From UBA4085 sp964556755 (GTDB lineage Bacteria; Acidobacteriota; Aminicenantia; Aminicenantales; UBA4085): a stretch of DNA of 64,000 nt. Shown here in pieces: positions 50,160 to 58,866 of the stretch (the stretch's first letter is position 1; each line of letters starts with the position of its first letter). The stretch is from contig CAZKXI010000004.1 in the NCBI GenBank assembly GCA_964556755.1, positions 124,001 to 188,000 of the forward strand, in the 5' to 3' direction. Position numbers and translations under genes: made by a program. A model generated the notes under the pieces. It was given only the letters and a program-made list of their open reading frames with translations, did not search any database and was not told where the DNA came from.

Positions 50160-50636
50160 ATGCCGGGAAGCTTCCTGACCACCCGCCTGGAAGCCCTGCT
50201 GGGCTGGGGCCGGAGCTACAGCCTCTTCCAATACCCCTTCATCACTGCCTGCTGCGGCATGGAGTACATGTCGACGGCTTGCGCCCACTTCGACATGGAC
50301 CGCTTCGGAGCCGGCCTGACCCGCTTCTCGCCGCGCCAAGCCGACATGCTTCTGGTCGTGGGCACGGTCACCCACAAGCTGGCCCCGGTCCTGCGGACCG
50401 TCTACGAGCAGATGGTCGAGCCCCGCTGGGTCGTCGCTTTCGGCGCCTGCACGGTCAGCGGCGGCATCTACGACAACTACGCGGTCGTTCAAGGCATCGA
50501 CCGGATCATCCCGGTCGACATCTACATCCCGGGCTGTCCCCCCCGTCCGGAGACCGTCCTGGACGGCCTCATCAAGCTGCAGGAGAGGATCCGGCGGGAG
50601 GGAACGGAGTGGCGATGGAAGAAGAAGGAATCCTAG
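50160..50636 (+). CDS. nuoB: NADH-quinone oxidoreductase subunit B
   Basis: Carries the terminal N2 [4Fe-4S] cluster that passes electrons to quinone. The 158-aa protein holds the four ligand cysteines in ITACCGMEYMS (the adjacent pair), AFGACTVSGG and YIPGCPPRPE. Length and motifs are typical. It starts four bases after nuoA; its last 22 bases overlap nuoC. Confidence 0.97.
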   Translation: MPGSFLTTRLEALLGWGRSYSLFQYPFITACCGMEYMSTACAHFDMDRFGAGLTRFSPRQADMLLVVGTVTHKLAPVLRTVYEQMVEPRWVVAFGACTVSGGIYDNYAVVQGIDRIIPVDIYIPGCPPRPETVLDGLIKLQERIRREGTEWRWKKKES

Positions 50637-51109
50637 AGGGGCTGGGACGGGCCTGCCCCCAAGGGGTCCTGGAAGCCGGCCGGACGGGGGATGAGCCCTG
50701 GGCCGTCCTGCGGCCCGAGGCTTTGCCCGCCGCCGCCGCCTGGCTCCGCGACGGCCCGCCGGCGATGCGCATCCTCCTCGATCTGACCTGCGTGGATTGG
50801 CCCTCGGAGCCGGAGCGCTTCGAGATGGTCTACCACTTCTTGAGCCTGGACTCGGGCATCCGCCTGCGGCTGAAAGTCCGCCTCCCGGCCGGGGACCCGG
50901 CCGTCGCCTCCTTGAGCGGCCTGTGGAAGAACGCCGACTGGCTGGAGCGGGAGGTCTTCGACCTGTTCGGGATCCGCTTCGCCGGGCATCCCGATCTGAG
51001 GCGGCTGCTGCTCTACGACGGCTTCGAAGGCCATCCCCTGCGCAAGGACTACCCGCTCCGCAAGCGCCAACCGCGCCTTCCCGAGCGGTCCGGAGGAGCG
51101 GAGGAATGA
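50615..51109 (+). CDS. nuoC: NADH-quinone oxidoreductase subunit C
   Basis: Peripheral-arm subunit that docks on NuoD. The 164 aa include the C-terminal signature WLEREVFDLFGIRFAGHPDLRRLLLYDGFEGHPLRKDYPL, nearly invariant in the family. The ATG at 50615 overlaps nuoB by 22 bases; a GTG six bases earlier (50609) is an alternative. It is a separate gene, not fused with NuoD. Its stop overlaps the nuoD start by four bases. Confidence 0.95.
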   Translation: MEEEGILEGLGRACPQGVLEAGRTGDEPWAVLRPEALPAAAAWLRDGPPAMRILLDLTCVDWPSEPERFEMVYHFLSLDSGIRLRLKVRLPAGDPAVASLSGLWKNADWLEREVFDLFGIRFAGHPDLRRLLLYDGFEGHPLRKDYPLRKRQPRLPERSGGAEE

Positions 51110-52434
51110 GCGGCCGGTTCGCGGACCGGGCCGGAGCCGACAGCCTCCTGGTCAACATGGGGCCGTCCCATCCGGCCATGCACGGGACGATCCGGATCAT
51201 GCTGGAGCTGGACGGGGAGAAGGTCCTGGCTTCGGAAGTCGAGGTCGGCTACCTCCACCGCGGCTTCGAGAAGACATGCGAGTCCAAGACCTACTTCAAC
51301 CTGCTCATCTACACCGACCGGCTGAACTACGTCTCGCCCCTGATCAACAACGTCGGCTACGCCCTGGCCATGGAGAAGCTGATCGGCCTGCGGGCCCCGG
51401 AGCGGGCGCAATACATCCGGGTCCTGATGAGCGAGCTGTCGCGGGTCTCGGACCACCTGACCTGCCTGGCCGCCATGGCCATGGAGTGCGGGGCTTTTAC
51501 TGTCTTCCTCTACAACATGAAGGCCCGCGAGCCTCTCTGGGACCTGATCGAGCGGACGACCGGAGCCCGCATGACCACGTCCTACGTCCGGATCGGCGGC
51601 GTTCGGGCGGACCTGCACGCCGGCTTCGCCGACGAGGCCCGGGAGGCGATCCGCAAGGTCCGGGCCGTCCTCAAGGACGTCCACGGGCTGCTCGACCGTA
51701 ACCCCATCTTTCTGGGCCGGACCAAGGGTGTGGCCGTCATGTCCCGGGACGAGGCCCTGTCCTACGGCTGGACGGGTCCCTGCCTCCGCTCGACCGGCGT
51801 CGCCTACGACGTCCGCAAGGCGCGGCCCTATCTGGTCTACGACCGGCTGGATTTCGAGGTGCCGGTAGGGGAGGCGGGCGATAACTATGACCGCTACGCC
51901 GTCCGGATGGCCGAGATGGAGCAGAGCCTGCGCCTGATCGAGCAGTGCCTCGGCTGGCTGGAGAGCCACCCCGGCCCGGCGGCGGAGGAGGGCGGCCTGA
52001 TGCCGGCCGAGGCCATCCGAGCCGCGCGGCGTCGCAAGCCCGACAAGCCCATAGCCCTGTCGCCGAATCTGGAAGGCTCCGAGAAGAGCCGGCAGGAGGG
52101 CCTCTACGCTCCGGCCCACGGCTTCGTCCCTCCGCCCAAGGAGGATGCCTACGCCACCATGGCCGGCCTGATCAACCATTTCCAGTTCTATATGAAGGGC
52201 CGCGGCATCCGCCCGCCACGTGGCGAGGTCTACGCCTCGGTCGAAGGCGGCAACGGCGAGCTCGGCTACTACATCGTCTCCGACGGCAGCGACCGCCCTT
52301 ACCGGCTCCATCTACGGGCGCCCTGTCTGCCCATCGTGGCCGCTCTTTCGGAGCTGATCCAAGGCCGCTTGCTGGCCGACATCATCCCGACCTTCGGCTC
52401 GATGAACATGATCGGGGGGGAGCTGGACCGATGA
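51106..52434 (+). CDS. nuoD: NADH-quinone oxidoreductase subunit D
   Basis: 49-kDa-type subunit forming the quinone pocket with NuoB. The 442-aa protein has NMGPSHPAMHGTIRIMLELDGE, EVGYLHRGFEK, RLNYVSPLINNVGYALAMEKL and the quinone-site histidine and tyrosine environment, ending SMNMIGGELDR where most family members have FGEVDR or similar. A segment at about residues 295-345 (AARRRKPDKPIALSPNLEGS onward) looks longer and more polar than usual. Start ATG overlaps nuoC by four bases with GGAGGA upstream. Confidence 0.96.
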   Translation: MSGRFADRAGADSLLVNMGPSHPAMHGTIRIMLELDGEKVLASEVEVGYLHRGFEKTCESKTYFNLLIYTDRLNYVSPLINNVGYALAMEKLIGLRAPERAQYIRVLMSELSRVSDHLTCLAAMAMECGAFTVFLYNMKAREPLWDLIERTTGARMTTSYVRIGGVRADLHAGFADEAREAIRKVRAVLKDVHGLLDRNPIFLGRTKGVAVMSRDEALSYGWTGPCLRSTGVAYDVRKARPYLVYDRLDFEVPVGEAGDNYDRYAVRMAEMEQSLRLIEQCLGWLESHPGPAAEEGGLMPAEAIRAARRRKPDKPIALSPNLEGSEKSRQEGLYAPAHGFVPPPKEDAYATMAGLINHFQFYMKGRGIRPPRGEVYASVEGGNGELGYYIVSDGSDRPYRLHLRAPCLPIVAALSELIQGRLLADIIPTFGSMNMIGGELDR

Positions 52435-52904
52435 GCGGGCTTCTCTCGCCGGCCTTGGCGGCCCGGATCGCCGCTCTGGCGGCCCGCTATCCCGAGCCGC
52501 CGGCGGCCCTGCTGCCGAGCCTCCATCTCGTCCAAGCCGAGATCGGCTGGATTCCGGCCCAGGCCGAAGTGGAGGTGGCCGGCCTTCTGGGCCTGCCTCC
52601 CATCCGGGTCCGCGAGGCGATCACGTTCTACTCCCTATTCCGGCGCCGTCCGGCCGGCCGGCATCATATCCGGATCTGCCGGAGCCTGTCGTGCAGCCTG
52701 GGCGGAAGCGAGGCTCTCCTGGAGCGTCTGGGGACCCGCCTGGGAATCCGTCCGGGGGAGACGACCTCCGACGGGCGCTTCAGCCTCGAAGAGGTCGAGT
52801 GCCTGGGCCGCTGCGACAAGGGTCCCTGCGGCCTGATCGACCTCGAGGAGCACCCCCGGCTGACTCCGGAGGCTCTGGACAAGATCCTGGAAGGGCTGGA
52901 CTGA
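52431..52904 (+). CDS. nuoE: NADH-quinone oxidoreductase subunit E
   Basis: Thioredoxin-like subunit with the N1a [2Fe-2S] cluster in the NADH-dehydrogenase module. The 157 aa contain the helical N-terminal part (LHLVQAEIGWIP) and the ligand cysteines in ICRSLSCSLGG and ECLGRCDKGPC. The start overlaps the nuoD stop by four bases and nuoF follows three bases after its stop. Confidence 0.95.
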   Translation: MSGLLSPALAARIAALAARYPEPPAALLPSLHLVQAEIGWIPAQAEVEVAGLLGLPPIRVREAITFYSLFRRRPAGRHHIRICRSLSCSLGGSEALLERLGTRLGIRPGETTSDGRFSLEEVECLGRCDKGPCGLIDLEEHPRLTPEALDKILEGLD

Positions 52905-52907
52905 GCC

Positions 52908-54143
52908 ATGGAACCCCTGCTCTCTCCCGAAGCCGGCGGCGAGAGCTGGCGGCTGGCCGACTACGCGGCCCGGGGCGGGTACGCCCAGGCCCGCCGGGCC
53001 TTGACATCCTTGAGCCCGGCTGAGGTCCGGGAGGAAGTCCGGAGAGCGGCTCTGCGCGGCCGCGGGGGAGCCGGCTTCCCCGCGGGCGTCAAATGGGGCT
53101 TCGTGCCTCCGGAGGACGGCGGGCCGCGCTACCTCTGCGTCAACGCCGACGAGGGAGAGCCGGGGACGTTCAAGGACCGCCGGATCCTGACCCGCTCGCC
53201 CCATCTTCTCCTGGAGGGGATGATCCTGGCCGCTTATGCCGTCGGCGCCCGGACCGCCTTCATCTATATCCGCGGGGAATACGAGATGATCGCCCGCCGG
53301 ATCGAGGCGGCCGCGGCCGAGGCCGCGGCCGGGGGCTGCCTGGGTCCCCGTCTGTGGGGCACGGACTTCGGCCTCGAGGTCCTGGTTCACCGCGGCGCCG
53401 GCGCCTACGTCTGCGGCGAGGAGACCGCCCTCCTCGAATCGCTGGAGGGCAGGCGCGGCTGGCCGCGCCTGAAGCCGCCCTTCCCGGCCACGGTCGGCGC
53501 CTTCCGCCGGCCGACGGTGGTCCAGAACGTCGAGACGTTGGCCAACCTGCCGCGGATCCTGTCCGGCGGCGCCGAAGCCTTCCTGGCCGCGGGCCGGCCC
53601 AAGGACGGCGGGACCCGTCTCTTCGGCGTCAGCGGCGCGGTCGTCCGTCCGGGCCTCTATGAACGCCCGGTGGGAACGAGCCTGCGGCGGCTGATCGAGG
53701 AGGACGCCGGCGGCCTGCCGCCGGGGCGCCGCCTCAAAGCCGTCATCCCCGGAGGGCTCTCGGCTCCTCTGCTCCTGCCCGACGAGATCGACCGGCCGAT
53801 GGACTTCGAGTCGCTGGCCGCGGCGGGCTCCATGCTCGGATCGGGCGCCGTCATCGTGATAGCCGACGACACCCCCATCGCGGCGGTTCTGGAGCGCATG
53901 GCGTCCTTCTACGCCGGCGAGTCCTGCGGCCAATGCACGCCCTGTCGCATCGGGACGTCCTGGATGGCCGGGATCGCCTCCCGTCTGGCCGAGGGCCGCG
54001 GGCGCGCCGGCGACGCCGCGGAGCTGGAGCGGGTGGCCGGCCTGATCTGCGGCCGGACGCTCTGCCCGCTCGGCGATGCCGCCGCCCTCCCGATCAAAGC
54101 CTTGGCCCGGAAATTCGGGGCCGAGCTGGAGACGGGGCGATGA
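52908..54143 (+). CDS. nuoF: NADH-quinone oxidoreductase subunit F
   Basis: Binds FMN and NADH and carries the N3 [4Fe-4S] cluster. The 411 aa include the NADH loop GRGGAGFPAGVKW (near residue 51), the FMN site NADEGEPGTFKDR, AYVCGEETALLESLEG and the cluster motif ESCGQCTPCRIGT plus a later TLCPLGD cysteine. All are intact. Overlaps the nuoG start by four bases. Confidence 0.97.
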   Translation: MEPLLSPEAGGESWRLADYAARGGYAQARRALTSLSPAEVREEVRRAALRGRGGAGFPAGVKWGFVPPEDGGPRYLCVNADEGEPGTFKDRRILTRSPHLLLEGMILAAYAVGARTAFIYIRGEYEMIARRIEAAAAEAAAGGCLGPRLWGTDFGLEVLVHRGAGAYVCGEETALLESLEGRRGWPRLKPPFPATVGAFRRPTVVQNVETLANLPRILSGGAEAFLAAGRPKDGGTRLFGVSGAVVRPGLYERPVGTSLRRLIEEDAGGLPPGRRLKAVIPGGLSAPLLLPDEIDRPMDFESLAAAGSMLGSGAVIVIADDTPIAAVLERMASFYAGESCGQCTPCRIGTSWMAGIASRLAEGRGRAGDAAELERVAGLICGRTLCPLGDAAALPIKALARKFGAELETGR

Positions 54144-55684
54144 TCCGGATCGAGATCGACGGGCGGCCGGTCGAGGCCCGGGAAGGATCCACGGTCCTGG
54201 ATGCCGCCAAGGCGCACGGCATCCGCATCCCGCATCTCTGCAAGCATTCCTCCCTCCCGGCCGTCGGCAGCTGCCGCCTCTGCCTGGTGGCCGTGGAAGG
54301 CCTGCCCAAGCTGGAGCCGGCCTGCTCCACGATGGTCCGCGAGGGCATGAAGGTCGATTCGTCCGGGCCGGTCGTCCGGGACGCCCGCCGCGGCGTGCTG
54401 GAGCTCCTCCTGGCCGAGCACCCCTTGGACTGCCCCGTCTGCGACAAGGCGGGGGAGTGCAAGCTCCAGGACTACGCCCAGGAATACGGACTGGCCGGGG
54501 GGGCTTTCGCCGAGGCCCGCCGGCTGCGGGACAAGAGCGTCCGGATCGGAGCCCGTCTCCGGCTCGACCGCGAGCGCTGCGTGCTGTGCACCCGCTGCGT
54601 CCGCTTTCTGGCCGAGATCGCGGGAACCCGCGAGCTGGGCGTGTTCGAGCGCGGCAACGGATCCGAGATCGGCGTCTACGACGGGCGGCTCGTCACATCC
54701 ATCGACGCCGGCAACCTGGTCGATCTCTGCCCCGTAGGCGCCATCACCGACGACTCCTTCCGCTTCCGAACCCGGGCCTGGTTCCTGGAGAGCCGGCCTT
54801 CGATCTGCCCTCTCTGCGAGCGCGGCTGCGCCATCGACGTGGACGTCCATCCCGGATTCCCCCGCCAGCCCGGAACAGGCGGCGTCATGCGCATCCGGCC
54901 CCGGCCGCATCCCGGCGTGAACGGCTGGTGGATCTGCGACCGGGGGCGCTACGGCGGATTGGACATCGAGCGCGGCCGCCTCTCGGGCGTCCGCCGGAAT
55001 CGGCCGGGAATCGGGAGCGAATCCTGGACATGGGACCGGGCGGCCGCCTTCCTGGCCGAGCGCTTCCGGGACGTGCCGGCGGAGGAGACGGCTGTCCTTC
55101 TCAGCTCGAGGCTTACGGCCGAGGAGCTCTTTCTGGCTGAACGTCTCTTCCGGGCCGGGCGGGGCATCCGCCGGATCGCCTTCCTCGATCCATCCAAGTC
55201 CGGGGCCGAGGGCCTCCTCCTTCTCCCCGACCGCACGGCCAATGGCCGGGCGGCCGACCGGCTGGGATTCGATCGGGCGGCCGATCCCGTTGCAGCCGTC
55301 CGGGGAGCCTCCCTGCTCCTGGCCCTGGCGGCCGATCCGGGGGGGGCGGCTCCGCGTCCCGGCTGGGCGGAAGCCCTGGCTTCGGTGCCGGAGAAGATCC
55401 TGATCGCGCCCCAGGCAACGGGCTGGGAGGCCGAGGCGGATCTCGTCCTGGCATCCGCCTCCCACTTCGAGAAGTGCGGCACCTTGATCAACGCGGGCGA
55501 CCGCGTCCAGGCTCTCCGGCCGGTCAAGACGGCCGGGCCGGATGTCAGGACGGAAGGCTCCATCCTGGCCGGCCTCGGCGCCGCCTTGGGCCTGGCCGAC
55601 GCGGCCTTCGCCCAGCCCGAGAGCGAGGAGACGGCCGCCGCGGCTTTGCGGGCGGCCCACCCCGACTGGGAGTGGCCGCGATGA
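54140..55684 (+). CDS. nuoG: NADH-quinone oxidoreductase subunit G, short form
   Basis: Iron-sulfur subunit of the NADH module. The 514 aa are much shorter than the E. coli protein (about 900), because the molybdopterin-oxidoreductase-like C-terminal domain is reduced. The N-terminal ferredoxin domain has CKHSSLPAVGSCRLC for [2Fe-2S], then the NuoG-specific HPLDCPVCDKAGECKLQ and CVLCTRCVRF ... DLCPVGA for two [4Fe-4S] clusters, and a further cysteine motif ICPLCERGCAIDVDV, the N7-like site. Starts with ATG overlapping nuoF; overlaps nuoH by four bases. Confidence 0.95.
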   Translation: MIRIEIDGRPVEAREGSTVLDAAKAHGIRIPHLCKHSSLPAVGSCRLCLVAVEGLPKLEPACSTMVREGMKVDSSGPVVRDARRGVLELLLAEHPLDCPVCDKAGECKLQDYAQEYGLAGGAFAEARRLRDKSVRIGARLRLDRERCVLCTRCVRFLAEIAGTRELGVFERGNGSEIGVYDGRLVTSIDAGNLVDLCPVGAITDDSFRFRTRAWFLESRPSICPLCERGCAIDVDVHPGFPRQPGTGGVMRIRPRPHPGVNGWWICDRGRYGGLDIERGRLSGVRRNRPGIGSESWTWDRAAAFLAERFRDVPAEETAVLLSSRLTAEELFLAERLFRAGRGIRRIAFLDPSKSGAEGLLLLPDRTANGRAADRLGFDRAADPVAAVRGASLLLALAADPGGAAPRPGWAEALASVPEKILIAPQATGWEAEADLVLASASHFEKCGTLINAGDRVQALRPVKTAGPDVRTEGSILAGLGAALGLADAAFAQPESEETAAAALRAAHPDWEWPR

Positions 55685-56757
55685 GGGGCCTCGGCCTCGT
55701 TCTGGCGAAGACCGGGCTGGCCCTGGCCTGGTTCATGGTCGTGACCCTCTATCTGACCTGGCTGGAGCGCAAGCAGAGCGCCGTGATGCAGGACCGCGTC
55801 GGGGCCAACCGGGCCCGCGTCCTGGGCTTGCGGCTTTTCGGGCTCTTCCAGCCCTTCGCGGATGCCGTCAAGATGATCTTCAAGGGCGACTTTTCGCCCC
55901 GCTTCGGCCGCCGGGGGCTGCACGCCCTGGCGCCCGCCCTGACCTTCTTCTTCATCTCCGTCACCGTCATCGCCATCCCCTTCGGGCCCGACATCCGCCT
56001 CGGTCCGTCCCGAGTCTCGCTGCAGGTCATTGACGCGGACGTCGGCCTCCTGTTCATCCTGGCCATGCTGGCCTTGGGCGTCTACGGCGTCATCCTGGCC
56101 GGGTGGGCCTCCAACAACCGCTTTGCCCTCCTGGGCGGAGTCAGGGCCGCGGCCCAAGTCATCTCCTACGAGGCGGCCCTGGGGCTGTCCCTGGTCGGGC
56201 TGATCCTGGTCTTCCCCAGCCTGCGCTTGTCGGAGATCGTCGCCTACCAGGGCGGCCTTCTGCTCGGCTTCCTGCCCCGCTGGGGGGTCTTCCTCCAGCC
56301 GCTGGGCTTCCTCCTCTTCTTCGTCGCCGCCTTGGCCGAGACCAAGCGGGTGCCCTTCGATATGCCGGAGGGAGAGTCCGAGATCATCGGCTTCTTCACC
56401 GAATACGGAGGCATGAAGTTCGGGCTCTTCATGTTCGCCGACTTCATGGAGCTCCTGATCGTGTCCTGCCTGCTGGCGACGCTCTTTTTCGGCGGCTGGC
56501 AGGTGCCCTGGCTGGGGGATGGCGGCTTCGTCTTCCCTTGGGGCGGGACCTGGCCCTGGCCGGCCTGGCTGGTCGCGGCGGCCCGCATCGCCTCCTTCCA
56601 GATCAAGGTGGCTTTCTTCTGCTGGCTCCAGGTGCTGCTGCGCTGGACCTATCCGCGCCTCCGCTACGACCAGCTGATGAGCTTGGGCTGGAAGGGGCTC
56701 ATCCCCCTGGGCTTGCTCAACATCGTCGTGACGGCCCTTCTCGCGGCGGGGAGATGA
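55681..56757 (+). CDS. nuoH: NADH-quinone oxidoreductase subunit H
   Basis: Membrane subunit forming the quinone tunnel between the arms of complex I. The 358 aa have about eight transmembrane segments and the signatures ERKQSAVMQDRVGANRA, GWASNNRFALLGGVRAAAQVISYEA and AETKRVPFDMPEGESEIIGFFTEYGGMKF, with the conserved glutamates. The ATG overlaps nuoG by four bases; nuoI follows after one base. Confidence 0.97.
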   Translation: MRGLGLVLAKTGLALAWFMVVTLYLTWLERKQSAVMQDRVGANRARVLGLRLFGLFQPFADAVKMIFKGDFSPRFGRRGLHALAPALTFFFISVTVIAIPFGPDIRLGPSRVSLQVIDADVGLLFILAMLALGVYGVILAGWASNNRFALLGGVRAAAQVISYEAALGLSLVGLILVFPSLRLSEIVAYQGGLLLGFLPRWGVFLQPLGFLLFFVAALAETKRVPFDMPEGESEIIGFFTEYGGMKFGLFMFADFMELLIVSCLLATLFFGGWQVPWLGDGGFVFPWGGTWPWPAWLVAAARIASFQIKVAFFCWLQVLLRWTYPRLRYDQLMSLGWKGLIPLGLLNIVVTALLAAGR

Positions 56758-56758
56758 C

Positions 56759-57256
56759 ATGAGGCGCGCCCTGGCCTCCGCGGCGGCTCTCTTGGGGGGA
56801 GCCTGGATCACGGCTCGGCATTTCCTGGTCAACATGGCTTTCCATACCTTGGCCCTGTTCGGCATCCGGACCCGGCGACGCGGCGCCGTGACGATCCAGT
56901 ACCCCGAGCAGCGCAAGCCCCTGGCTTCCCGCCACCGCAGCCTGCACCGGATCGTGCCCCGGGAGGACGGCGGGCCCCGCTGCGTGGCCTGCCTGCTGTG
57001 CCTCACGGTCTGCCCTTCGGAGTGCATAGCGATCGAGGCGGCCGAGGATCCCGATCCCGAGATCCAGAAGCGCGCCGCACGATTCACCGTCGACCTCGGC
57101 CGCTGCTGCTTCTGCGGGATGTGCGTCGAAGCCTGCCCGGAAGACGCCATCCGGATGGACACGGGGGAGATCGAGCTGGCGACCGGCTCGCGGGCCGGGC
57201 TTCGGGCCGGTCTGGACAGGCTGCTGCGGCCGGACGGGTCGGACCGGCCCGATTGA
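56759..57256 (+). CDS. nuoI: NADH-quinone oxidoreductase subunit I
   Basis: Ferredoxin-like subunit with clusters N6a and N6b. The 165-aa protein has two full [4Fe-4S] motifs, CVACLLCLTVCPSEC and CCFCGMCVEACPEDA. It is the last gene of the operon; nuoJ, K, L, M and N, which normally follow, are not in the window. Its TGA stop (57254-57256) lies inside the -35 box of the malic enzyme promoter. Confidence 0.95.
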   Translation: MRRALASAAALLGGAWITARHFLVNMAFHTLALFGIRTRRRGAVTIQYPEQRKPLASRHRSLHRIVPREDGGPRCVACLLCLTVCPSECIAIEAAEDPDPEIQKRAARFTVDLGRCCFCGMCVEACPEDAIRMDTGEIELATGSRAGLRAGLDRLLRPDGSDRPD

Positions 57257-57279
57257 CACGCCCCCCCTTTGACATATAA
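57253..57279 (+). promoter_or_regulatory. Malic enzyme promoter, TTGACA-15-TATAAT, overlapping the nuoI stop
   Basis: TTGACA (57253-57258) contains the nuoI TGA. A perfect TATAAT lies at 57274-57279, 15 bp downstream, a slightly short spacing; a second TTGACA directly abuts the -10 (57268-57273). The predicted start near 57286 gives a leader with AAGGAGG. Confidence 0.65.
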
Positions 57280-57318
57280 TAGCCATTCATCGCTTCCCAA
57301 TCCAAGGAGGTCATCGGA

Positions 57319-58668
57319 ATGAAGAAGGTCACCGTCGAAGAGCTGCTGGCCAAGGCCGCCCAGCCGGCCAAGGACGCCCCCCGCCTGCATAAGTTCTACA
57401 AGGGCAAGATGGGCACCAGCCTGAAGTGCCGGGTCCGCGACTTTAACGACTTCGCCATCTGGTACACGCCCGGCGTCGCGGCGGTCTGCAAGGAGATCGC
57501 GGCCGACAAGCAGAAGGCTTACGAGTACACCAACAAGTGGAACTCGGTGGCCGTCATCAGCGACGGGACGCGGGTCCTGGGACTGGGAGACATCGGCCCC
57601 GAGGCGGGCCTTCCGGTCATGGAGGGCAAGGGCATCCTCTATAAGTACCTGGGCGGGGTGGACGCCTTCCCGATCTGCCTCGACGAGAAGGACCCCGACA
57701 AGATCATCGAGATCGGCCGCGCCCTCCAGCCGTCCTTCGGCGGCTACAACCTGGAAGATATCGCCCAGCCGAAGTGCTTCCGCATCTTGGACGAGCTGCG
57801 ATCGAAGTGCGAGATACCGGTCTGGCACGACGACCAGCAGGGCACCGCCTGCGTCACCGTGGCCGGCTTGCTCAACGCCCTCAAGATCGTCAAGAAGAAC
57901 ATCGCCGAGGTCCGGGTGACCGTCGTCGGGGCCGGCGCCTCCGGCATCAATATCGCCCACCAGATCATGCTGGCCGGGGCCAACGGCGACAACATGCTGT
58001 CGGTCGATTCCAAGGGCATCCTGTCCCGCGACCGGGCCGACCGCGAGAACCTGCAGAAGAACTTCAAGGAAAAGTGGGATATGTGCCTGCGGACCAACCC
58101 CAAGTGCAAGCAAGGGTCGGTCCCCGAGGCCATCGCCGGCGCCGACGTCCTCGTCTGCGTCTCGACCCCCGGCCCGGGGACGATCAAGCCGGAATGGGTG
58201 GCGACCATGGCCAAGGATGCCATCGTCTTCTCCGAGGCCAATCCGATCCCCGAGATCTGGCCTTGGGAGGCCAAGGAGGCGGGGGCCCGCATCGTCGCCA
58301 CCGGCCGCTCCGACTTCCCCAACCAGGTCAACAACTCGCTCGGCTTCCCCGGCATCTTCCGCGGCGCCTTGGACGTCCGGGCCAAGACCATCACCGACGG
58401 CATGTGCATTGCCGCCGCCCGCGAGCTGGCCAAGGTCGCCGAGGACAAGGGGATCCACGAGGAATACATCATCCCGAACATGGATGAGTGGGAGGTCTTC
58501 CCCCGCGAAGCCGTGGCCGTCGGGACCAAGGCCATCGAGGAAGGCGTGGCCCGCTTCACCTTCACCGCCGAGGAGCGGTTCAAGATGGCCAACGAGGCCA
58601 TCCGGGCCGCTCGCAACGAGGTCCAGTGGATGATGAAGGAAGGCTTCATTATCGACCCGGATAAATAA
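57319..58668 (+). CDS. NAD(P)-dependent malic enzyme
   Basis: Decarboxylates malate to pyruvate, giving NAD(P)H and CO2. The 449 aa are of the short bacterial class without a phosphotransacetylase domain. Signatures are WYTPGVAAVCKEIAAD, SDGTRVLGLGDIGPEAGLPVMEGK with metal and substrate residues, VWHDDQQGTACVTVAGLLNAL, the NAD loop VVGAGASGINIAHQI and FSEANPIPEIWPWEA. The ATG follows AAGGAGG by six bases. It has its own promoter after the nuo operon and ends at a strong terminator, so it is one transcript. Confidence 0.95.
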   Translation: MKKVTVEELLAKAAQPAKDAPRLHKFYKGKMGTSLKCRVRDFNDFAIWYTPGVAAVCKEIAADKQKAYEYTNKWNSVAVISDGTRVLGLGDIGPEAGLPVMEGKGILYKYLGGVDAFPICLDEKDPDKIIEIGRALQPSFGGYNLEDIAQPKCFRILDELRSKCEIPVWHDDQQGTACVTVAGLLNALKIVKKNIAEVRVTVVGAGASGINIAHQIMLAGANGDNMLSVDSKGILSRDRADRENLQKNFKEKWDMCLRTNPKCKQGSVPEAIAGADVLVCVSTPGPGTIKPEWVATMAKDAIVFSEANPIPEIWPWEAKEAGARIVATGRSDFPNQVNNSLGFPGIFRGALDVRAKTITDGMCIAAARELAKVAEDKGIHEEYIIPNMDEWEVFPREAVAVGTKAIEEGVARFTFTAEERFKMANEAIRAARNEVQWMMKEGFIIDPDK

Positions 58669-58690
58669 ACCCCTTTTTAAGGCATCCTCC

Positions 58691-58723
58691 CGGGCCGCCG
58701 GGGCCGACCCCGGCGGCCCGTTT
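58691..58723 (+). terminator. Intrinsic terminator of the malic enzyme gene
   Basis: A perfect 13-bp GC-rich stem (58691-58703 with 58708-58720) closes a CCGA loop and is followed by TTTCATTTCC. The T-run is short, but the position, 23 bases after the stop, supports termination. Confidence 0.85.
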
Positions 58724-58740
58724 CATTTCCGGGGCGGGAT

Positions 58741-58769
58741 TTGACACCTCTTTGAAAAAGTGCTAACGT
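58741..58769 (+). promoter_or_regulatory. Promoter of the lipoprotein operon, TTGACA-17-TAACGT with TG extension
   Basis: TTGACA (58741-58746), 17 bp, then TAACGT (58764-58769) preceded by TGC, an extended -10. The predicted start near 58776 leaves a leader of about 90 bases ending in AAAGGAGG. Confidence 0.6.
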
Positions 58770-58866
58770 GCCCTGCGTATTCGTCTCCACCGGGCACCCT
58801 TTTCCAATGGACAAGGCGAGTGTCTAGGCGGAGAAGATTTCGGTCGTGAGAAAGGAGGAAATATCC

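Noticed and set aside
54949..58458. 1169-codon open frame on the minus strand across nuoG-nuoI and malic enzyme
   Set aside because: It runs opposite nine well-conserved genes, is low in complexity, and has no start signal or family resemblance.
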